18,572 bases of DNA from NCBI GenBank assembly GCA_031553565.1, contig JAVBLK010000027.1, positions 1 through 18,572 on the forward strand, read 5' to 3'. A program made the translations under genes and the position numbers. Source of the DNA: JAVBLK01 sp031553565 (GTDB taxonomy: Bacteria; Bacillota; Clostridia; Christensenellales; DUVY01). Numbering within the stretch: the first letter of the stretch is position 1; the number at the start of each line of letters is the position of its first letter. The notes under the pieces are model-generated. The model searched no databases. It was not told the DNA's origin and worked only from the letters and a program-made list of their open reading frames with translations. Below, piece by piece: positions 14,526-18,572 of this stretch.

Positions 14526-14559
14526 AGGCGCTCCGCGGTGCTCCGACTCACTTTTATCC

Positions 14560-14654
14560 CTGCGGGAAAAAGTTCATTTAGCGCTTGCTCCGCGCCTATC
14601 CGGCCAAACGCGAAATTTTTTACAAATTTTCGGCCGGGCTTATATAAGGATAAT
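14560..14654 (+). repeat. 95-bp direct repeat, copy 1
   Basis: It starts CTGCGGGAAAAAGTTCATTT and ends CGGGCTTATATAAGGATAA. It closely matches 14741-14835, with a handful of substitutions and a shared interior of TAGCGCTTGCTCCGCGCCTA. It contains a near-perfect A/T inverted repeat and the 10-base palindrome CTTATATAAG. It lies in the spacer between two tRNA genes, where I see no gene. Confidence 0.85.
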
Positions 14655-14740
14655 TATTTATTATTCTTAAACTGCCGATTTTTTTGCCTATCGGCGCCAA
14701 ACGTTGCCTCCGCTGCGCTGCGGCAAGCGCCGACTGCCGG

Positions 14741-14835
14741 CTGCGGGAAAAACTTCATTTAGCGCTTGCTCCGCGCCTATCCGCCATAAACGCGAAAATT
14801 TGTAAAAATTTTCGGCCGGGCTTATATAAGGATTA
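14741..14835 (+). repeat. 95-bp direct repeat, copy 2
   Basis: The second copy begins 181 bases after the first. Its inverted repeat is perfect: CGAAAATTT (14793-14801), loop GTAA, AAATTTTCG (14806-14814). The CTTATATAAG palindrome is kept. The unit could carry a processing site, a terminator remnant or a promoter for the next tRNA; none can be proved. Confidence 0.85.
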
Positions 14836-14897
14836 CTGATTATAAGGTTTGCGTTATGAAGAGGGGATATGTTAAAACTTAATAGTCTAACCCATAC

Positions 14898-14986
14898 GGA
14901 GGGGTATCGAAGTGGTCATAACGGGGCTGACTCGAAATCAGTTGGGGAGCAATCCCACGCAGGTTCGAATCCTGTCCCCTCCGCCA
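14898..14986 (+). tRNA. tRNA-Ser (CGA), integration target
   Basis: 89 bases including CCA. The acceptor stem GGAGGGG pairs with CCCCTCC (14976-14982). The anticodon stem CTGA / TCAG encloses CT-CGA-AA, with the anticodon at 14933-14935, reading UCG. It has a long class II variable arm and the T-arm AGGTTCGAATCCT. The serine recombinase gene on the opposite strand ends inside it, and its last 8 bases recur at 18403-18410, so its 3' end is the attachment site of the element to the right. Confidence 0.95.
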
Positions 14987-16455
14987 GAATTTTTGAATCC
15001 GAACCCAATAAGTTCGGGTTCATTTTCTTTTATGGGATTGTTTTCAAAATCGCCGGAAGTATTGTAGTAAATCGTAGGCTCTTTATCGTCATAGGCAATA
15101 ACTTTCCGCACAAACATATTGAGCAATTTTGCTCTGTTTTCTTCAATAGAATAGTCAAGCTTGGCAAAGCCTTGGAAGTATTCTAATACGGTCGGCACCT
15201 CGTAACGCTTGGGCGCGAATATGTATTGAACAAGCCATTCACTTTCCAAATCGCCTTTTTCTTTTTCCAACTGTTCTAAACGTTGTTTTGTTGAGGGCGT
15301 GAAGATACCCATTTCCAAAGCCTTCAAAAGATTGTTGATTGCTTTTTCCTTGTCGCCCTTTTGCTTTTCTAAGGTTTCAAGAATGGTCTGATCGTCAATG
15401 TCCTTGTTATAGACAACGGTTACATTCTCGGCTATGCCTTTCATTACGTCGGGCTTTAGGATATGATCCAATGTCATTTTTATGATCTTGTTTTCAAAAT
15501 CCTCTTTGGGCAAAGTCTTTTTGTCGCAGTCGTGAGTTTTCTTTCGCTTGAAACATTTGTAGTATTGAAACTTAACACCCATTTTGCTTGTGCCGCTTTC
15601 GCCGGTCATGAGCGTATCGCAATACCCGCAGAACAGCTTACCGCTAAGTAGGTAAGGGACTTCCGGCTTGTAGCTTGCGGCAAGGCGTTTGTTCCGTTCA
15701 AGCATTCTTTGTGCTTGGTCATAGTCCTCTTTGCTGACGATAGCGGGAACGATATTTGTGTATTCTTCATCGGCAGAAACGATACCCGCAAACTTTTTAT
15801 TCTTTAACAACCTTGAAATAATATTGACTGTGAACGGTTTACCTGTGTTTGTTTTGATGCCCATTTCATTAAGGTTGTCGGCAATATCTTTTAACCGGCG
15901 ACCGCTGATGTACTCGCTGAAAATCCGCTTGACTATGCCGGATTCACTTTCATTGATAACCCATTTTTTGTCGATGATCTTGTAACCATAAAGTACAAAC
16001 CCGCCGGTGAAGTTTCCTTTGATACGGCTTTCCTTTAAACCTCGCCGAACCTTTTGACTAAGTTCCGCAGAATAGTATTCGGCATAGCCCTCTAACATTG
16101 ACTCCAAAATTATCCCTTCGGGTGTGTCGGTGATCTGCTCACAAGCAGATAAAACTTTAACGCCGTTCTTTTTGAGTACGGCTTTATTGATTGCGCTGTC
16201 GTAACGGTTGCGGGCGAAACGATCAAGCTTGTAGACAATTACAAAACTGAACGCACCTTTTGCGCTGTCCTTAATCATACGCTGAAACTCATCGCGGTTA
16301 TCCGTCTTACCGCTGACGGCTCGGTCAATATATTTACCGACAATGCGATAATCATTCTTTTCCGCAAACTCTTTGCATACCCTAAGCTGACCTTCAATGC
16401 TTTGCTCGGTCTGCCTTTCGGAACTGTATCTTGCATATATAACAGCGTTTTCCAT
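14938..16455 (-). CDS. Serine recombinase (resolvase/invertase superfamily)
   Basis: About 505 aa large serine recombinase that would integrate and excise the element. The resolvase domain begins at the N-terminus with VIYARYSSERQ, the catalytic Ser being in RYS (residue 11 from the preferred start), followed by VYKLDRFARNR. A recombinase domain follows, then a zinc ribbon near 270-312 (LFCGYCDTLM, YKCFKRKKTHDC), then a coiled coil (LEKQKGDKEKAINNLLKALE and later). Three ATGs run in a row at 16461, 16458 and 16455; AAGGA fits the third best (7-base spacing). The last 15 residues (GGDRIRTCVGLLPN) and the stop come from the antisense of tRNA-Ser(CGA), so they exist only in the integrated state. 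The gene converges on the tRNA. Confidence 0.92.
   Translation of the reverse strand: MENAVIYARYSSERQTEQSIEGQLRVCKEFAEKNDYRIVGKYIDRAVSGKTDNRDEFQRMIKDSAKGAFSFVIVYKLDRFARNRYDSAINKAVLKKNGVKVLSACEQITDTPEGIILESMLEGYAEYYSAELSQKVRRGLKESRIKGNFTGGFVLYGYKIIDKKWVINESESGIVKRIFSEYISGRRLKDIADNLNEMGIKTNTGKPFTVNIISRLLKNKKFAGIVSADEEYTNIVPAIVSKEDYDQAQRMLERNKRLAASYKPEVPYLLSGKLFCGYCDTLMTGESGTSKMGVKFQYYKCFKRKKTHDCDKKTLPKEDFENKIIKMTLDHILKPDVMKGIAENVTVVYNKDIDDQTILETLEKQKGDKEKAINNLLKALEMGIFTPSTKQRLEQLEKEKGDLESEWLVQYIFAPKRYEVPTVLEYFQGFAKLDYSIEENRAKLLNMFVRKVIAYDDKEPTIYYNTSGDFENNPIKENEPELIGFGFKNSGGGDRIRTCVGLLPN
14979..14986. other. Left attachment core (attL) in the tRNA 3' end
   Basis: CTCCGCCA, the last bases of tRNA-Ser(CGA), is repeated at 18403-18410. 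The two copies bound the segment with the recombinase and its AT-rich cargo. Serine recombinases need only a very short shared core, so 8 bases suffice, but this is inferred. Confidence 0.55.
14994..15030 (+). terminator. Terminator of tRNA-Ser(CGA), inside recombinase coding
   Basis: TGAATCCGAA (14994-15003) pairs with TTCGGGTTCA (15013-15022), with one G-T pair, around a 9-base loop. It is followed by TTTTCTTTT. It sits 8 bases after the tRNA and would end its transcript. On the other strand the same bases encode part of the recombinase tail (NEPELIGFGF). Confidence 0.65.
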
Positions 16456-16461
16456 CATCAT

Positions 16462-16830
16462 TTCCTTGCCAAAATTTTATTACTTACAGCATTTCTAACT
16501 TGCGAAGTTAGCGTTTTCAAAACCCTGTATTTGTGCGGGTTTTGGGGAGTAAAATTTAGTAATTTTACAATAAGAACGGCGAGAAAATCTTTCTCGACTA
16601 TTTTATCAAATGGTAATTTACTTGGCGCATAGGGCAAATTTTTCAAGTTTTTGGCAGCCATTTTTTGGTCAGATTTTACAGCCTGCTTTAAGAAAAGCGG
16701 AAGTGGGTTTCCCACCTTGCCAAGACAATTGCGGCAGCAAACTCTGCGAAAACACTAGGGTTTTTTCGCAAGTGCGCCACCGCTTATGCCCATTCCAAAA
16801 TATGTGCTTTTTGCGCCACTTTTTTGCATG
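16462..16830. other. Hairpin-rich leader region upstream of the recombinase
   Basis: A non-coding stretch with a series of perfect stems: CTAACTT/AAGTTAG (16495-16511), AAAACCC/GGGTTTT (16519-16543), GTAAAATT/AATTTTAC (16549-16568), CGAGAAA/TTTCTCG (16580-16596), GTGGG/CCCAC (16704-16716) and GCGAAAA/TTTTCGC (16746-16769). TGCGCCAC occurs twice directly (about 16773 and 16813). A minus-strand open frame of 85 codons crosses it and ends ATGA-overlapping the recombinase, but it lacks a good ribosome site, and the dense stems suggest structured RNA or DNA instead. Confidence 0.6.
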
Positions 16831-16839
16831 CTGATTTGA

Positions 16840-16868
16840 TGGACATTTACAAAAATACTTAGTATAAT
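16840..16868 (+). promoter_or_regulatory. Upstream promoter of the cargo operon
   Basis: TGGACA (16840-16845), exactly 17 bases, then TATAAT (16863-16868). The start would be near 16875, with a leader of about 57 bases. The -35 lies in ATGGACA (16839-16845), which is mirrored by TGTCCAT at 16890-16896, a possible operator pair. Confidence 0.65.
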
Positions 16869-16903
16869 ATTTTTATATTGGGCGAGTTTTGTCCATATAA
16901 ATA

Positions 16904-16912
16904 TGATATAAT
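16904..16912 (+). promoter_or_regulatory. Second, extended -10 promoter of the cargo operon
   Basis: TGATATAAT is an extended -10 (TGnTATAAT) 20 bases before the first cargo ATG. TTGGGC (16878-16883) is a poor -35 candidate. Transcription from here would leave only the AGGA ribosome site (16921-16924) as leader. Confidence 0.45.
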
Positions 16913-16931
16913 TAATATGTAGGATTGTCAA

Positions 16932-17261
16932 ATGAAAAAGCCTATTGCAAAGAAAACAATCATCCTTTACATCTTAAAAATGCTCAAGGATGGCTCCTCA
17001 AAAGATAAGCCAATCACATTAACAAATATGACAAAAGTTCTTAACTCAATGGATATTCCATGCGACAGAAAAACGGTAGGACGAAATGTTGAGTATTTGA
17101 TTGAATTTGGTTATCCGATCGTAAGACTTGCTCGCGGTGGATGCTATTTTGAACAGATAGAACATTTTTCCAAAAATGATTCTAACCTTTTGGTTGAATT
17201 AATCGAAAAAAATATTAGCAAGTTTGAGAATAAAAATATTAAAAGTATTTTAATACATTAA
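16932..17261 (+). CDS. Small winged-helix protein resembling WYL-regulator N-terminus
   Basis: 109 aa, ATG at 16932 with AGGA 7 bases upstream. Residues 8-78 look like a winged helix-turn-helix: helix KKTIILYILKMLKD, helix ITLTNMTKVLNSM, the recognition segment IPCDRKTVGRNVEYLIEFGYPI (43-63), then a wing ending GGCYF (69-73). This pattern is that of the DNA-binding part of WYL-domain regulators, but no WYL domain follows; the last 30 residues are a Lys/Asn-rich helix. It is the first gene of a three-gene AT-rich operon, with an inverted ATGGACA repeat upstream that it might bind. Probable DNA-binding regulator, autoregulation inferred. Other possibilities are an excisionase-like or structural DNA-binding protein. 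Confidence 0.7.
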   Translation: MKKPIAKKTIILYILKMLKDGSSKDKPITLTNMTKVLNSMDIPCDRKTVGRNVEYLIEFGYPIVRLARGGCYFEQIEHFSKNDSNLLVELIEKNISKFENKNIKSILIH

Positions 17262-17289
17262 ATGAAATTTCATTCGAGGAGAATTCTGT

Positions 17290-18072
17290 ATGATATTTAT
17301 GACGGAAAAATGCAGTGCGAATATTAACGTAAATAGTAGGAAGAAAGCAAAATTGAAAATGCAAAAATTTGCAAGAATCTTGATTATTGCTTTCGTGATT
17401 ATTGCTAGCTTTGTTTTGTGTGCATGTAGTGCCAATAATCCGCCGGAAACAATAGAATATTATGAAATAGAATATCAAGACGGCTCAGGTGTGCATAAAG
17501 CAAAAGCGATACAGTCATTATTGATCGAGGATATAAAAATATATATTACACAAATGACAGGTAATGTTACCTCTTATACCAAGTGGGAATATAGTGACAT
17601 GCTATATTTCTATTTTGATAAAGGCGTAGAAGAAGCTGTTGGTGGATTTGCAAGTGCATCATCACAACAAAGTTTTGGTTATATTAGCTTATATTATGGC
17701 GAAGAGTTACAAGAAGAACATTATGAATGGTGGACTGAAGGATATTATTATCTCAATCCCGCCGAAGTTGCGATAGGCGCATCGTTTAATGTTGAAAATA
17801 AAAATATTACTATTGATGGGCAACCAATAACTAGTTTCGCTATATCCAGCTTTTCTAGTACGGATACAGAATTTTGTGTTTCAGCGATTGCTGGTTCCAC
17901 TATTGTAAAAACTGAAAATATTCGTATAGGTATTAAGGTAGCTTATCCCGCAAGTGCTACTTGGCAAAATATTACGCTTATTGAGGATGGCGATTTTACT
18001 GCAATAATGAGGAATGGTGTAGCTATTGCGACAATCCGTACAGAAAATATTTTAGGGAAAGTCCGTTTATGA
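17290..18072 (+). CDS. Predicted lipoprotein of unknown function (cargo gene)
   Basis: 260 aa. ATG 17290 has a strong GAGGAG (17276-17281), 8 bases away. After a long basic N-region, residues 25-43 form a hydrophobic signal core (FARILIIAFVIIASFVL) ending in L-C-A-C, with Cys46 the likely lipidated residue; the -2 Cys is unusual. A start at ATG 17359 would give a more normal signal length but has only a distant AGGA. The mature part is acidic, rich in Tyr, Ser and Thr, and mostly beta-strand in character (repeated alternating stretches such as NITIDGQPITSFAISSF), with a Trp/Tyr-rich EHYEWWTEGYYYLNP near 140. No known domain is recognised. It should be anchored to the outer face of the membrane. 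The stop overlaps the next ATG (ATGA), so the two genes are coupled. Confidence 0.75.
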   Translation: MIFMTEKCSANINVNSRKKAKLKMQKFARILIIAFVIIASFVLCACSANNPPETIEYYEIEYQDGSGVHKAKAIQSLLIEDIKIYITQMTGNVTSYTKWEYSDMLYFYFDKGVEEAVGGFASASSQQSFGYISLYYGEELQEEHYEWWTEGYYYLNPAEVAIGASFNVENKNITIDGQPITSFAISSFSSTDTEFCVSAIAGSTIVKTENIRIGIKVAYPASATWQNITLIEDGDFTAIMRNGVAIATIRTENILGKVRL

Positions 18073-18332
18073 TAGATAGAAATTCTTTAATAAGGGCATT
18101 AAAGCAACTTGAAGAAAAACACCATAATAAACTTGGTTATGGCGTTAAAGAAATATTGAGTGAGTTAAATGAAAACTGCGATAGGAAAACGGAAAAACGA
18201 GCTCGCGTTGGATTGCGTTTTCTTATTTCACAAAAAGAACACCCTGAGTTTTTAACGGCAGGCAATGAAAACATCGTATATTGTCCAAGCGGCAAAAATT
18301 CTGGCAAATATCGGCTGTCGTTTTATTCATGA
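18069..18332 (+). CDS. Small helical protein with CDRKT motif, possible DNA-binding partner
   Basis: 87 aa, starting in the ATGA overlap with the lipoprotein gene, so translated by coupling. The N-terminal helix SLIRALKQLEEKHHNK and the segment GVKEILSELNENCDRKTEKRARVGLRFLI (about 25-53) resemble a helix-turn-helix; CDRKT matches the recognition helix start of the first gene in the operon (CDRKTVGRNVEYLI). The end has short strands (ENIVYCPSGKNSGKYRLSFYS), like a wing. It may thus be a second winged-helix protein, diverged in the operon. No catalytic residues or membrane segments. Function unknown; the pairing with a lipoprotein and another HTH protein is the main clue. Confidence 0.65.
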   Translation: MIDRNSLIRALKQLEEKHHNKLGYGVKEILSELNENCDRKTEKRARVGLRFLISQKEHPEFLTAGNENIVYCPSGKNSGKYRLSFYS

Positions 18333-18402
18333 AGAGTTTTTAATGTGAGAATAAAATATCCCTTTTCAATCTTAATTTTATATTCGGATACACTCCCCCT
18401 CT

Positions 18403-18410
18403 CTCCGCCA
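18403..18410. other. Right attachment core (attR)
   Basis: CTCCGCCA repeats the 3' end of tRNA-Ser(CGA). The bases before it, from about 18383 (TTCGGATACACTCCCCCTCT), resemble a worn T-arm and acceptor strand of a serine tRNA. CTCTCCGCCA matches the end of tRNA-Ser(GGA) over 10 bases. Sequence to the right should be original chromosome downstream of the tRNA, or another element. Confidence 0.5.
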
Positions 18411-18412
18411 AT

Positions 18413-18429
18413 TGTCGAAACCTGTCGAA
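18413..18429 (+). promoter_or_regulatory. Two tandem TGTCGAA boxes (Spo0A-box-like)
   Basis: TGTCGAA at 18413-18419 and again at 18423-18429, 10 bases apart, hence on the same face of the helix. TGTCGAA is the consensus Spo0A box of Firmicutes. A gene that they would control is not evident nearby, so this is only a motif match. Confidence 0.3.
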
Positions 18430-18455
18430 AAAAGGAGTGGACAAATTCGTGGCTA

Positions 18456-18572
18456 TCAGATAAACTCGTACAAAGAAATAGGAGGAGTTTTGTAGCAGCT
18501 CCAAAACTTAACGACTTCGCCATAGGTATCGAGCAGGCGCCTTCGGTATTTGAGCTTTGCCTCGCCGAATTT
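18456..18572 (-). CDS. Possible 3' end of a gene cut by the window edge
   Basis: On the minus strand a frame enters at 18572 and runs 38 codons to TGA at 18458-18456, ending FWSCYKTPPISLYEFI. The codons (GGC, GAG, AAG, CTC, GTC) resemble those of the chromosomal genes, and the tail is plausibly helical. The + strand is also open here (…APKLNDFAIGIEQAPSVF…) without a start codon, so the choice of strand is uncertain. No family is recognised. Confidence 0.3.
   Translation of the reverse strand, partial: KFGEAKLKYRRRLLDTYGEVVKFWSCYKTPPISLYEFI

Larger units (their letters stand above)
14979..18410. mobile_element. Small serine-recombinase integrative element at tRNA-Ser
   Basis: About 3.4 kb bounded by the CTCCGCCA repeats. 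Contents from left: serine recombinase (minus strand, C-terminus at the left end), a hairpin-rich leader, and a three-gene AT-rich operon on the + strand. The composition changes sharply from about 16840 compared with the chromosome left of the tRNAs. There are no relaxase, replication or conjugation genes, so it would need help to move between cells. The right boundary rests on the short core repeat and the return to a different sequence after 18410. Confidence 0.6.

Noticed and set aside
14466..14762. + strand open frame of 98 codons starting inside tRNA-Gly
   Set aside because: It begins in the tRNA, crosses the first direct repeat into the second and has no ribosome site, so it is a chance frame.
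14560..14835. Possible CRISPR array from the repeated units between tRNAs
   Set aside because: There are only two units, of 95 bases, with no regular short repeats or spacers, and no cas genes in the window.
16458..16715. 85-codon minus-strand frame overlapping the recombinase start by ATGA
   Set aside because: The overlap is suggestive, but the start is GTG without a ribosome site, and the stretch is packed with perfect hairpins. Kept as a leader region, not a gene.

Overview
The window looks like chromosome from an uncultured, fermentative member of the Clostridia (Bacillota), with one or more mobile pieces in its right third. The pointers are purine-rich Shine-Dalgarno sites with frequent GTG starts, a Re-citrate-synthase-like enzyme, a PrsA-like lipoprotein foldase, and the DUF5685 / J-domain-like gene pair often seen together in Clostridia. 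The left two thirds is moderately GC-rich and dense with housekeeping genes, nearly all on the + strand. The far right is visibly AT-rich.

Layout. Positions 1-660 are a gene-poor spacer. It holds a palindromic dispersed repeat, several hairpins, and a tiny minus-strand gene (28 residues, Lys/Ala/Pro-rich) with a strong ribosome site, its own -10 box and a terminator. From 660 to 6801 come amino-acid metabolism and translation genes: a class I aspartate aminotransferase, a Re-citrate-synthase-like HMGL-family enzyme, a small P-loop protein, threonine synthase and tryptophanyl-tRNA synthetase. Citrate made by a Re-citrate synthase would feed 2-oxoglutarate and glutamate, the amino donor for the aminotransferase; aspartate in turn feeds threonine. 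From 7053 to 8531 lie the DUF5685 protein and a degenerate J-domain protein with a Cys-rich tail. From 8709 to 12548 lie a PrsA/parvulin lipoprotein, a HisC-type aminotransferase and a short QueG-like double 4Fe-4S protein.

Positions 12703-13929 are an IS30-family insertion sequence that appears intact. After it come three tRNA genes on the + strand, Ser(GGA), Gly(CCC) and Ser(CGA), separated by spacers rich in repeats.

From the 3' end of tRNA-Ser(CGA) to about 18410 there is a compact, about 3.4 kb integrated element. It carries a serine recombinase on the minus strand whose reading frame ends inside the antisense of the tRNA, a leader region full of hairpins, and an AT-rich three-gene operon: a winged-helix protein, a lipoprotein, and a small protein with a similar 'CDRKT' helix. 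An 8-base copy of the tRNA 3' end (CTCCGCCA) closes the element on the right. This operon is the best candidate here for an undescribed system. Its function cannot be read from the sequence.

The window also holds several families of small non-coding repeats. One fold-back family occurs at 1846-1981 and, diverged and inverted, at 14049-14175.
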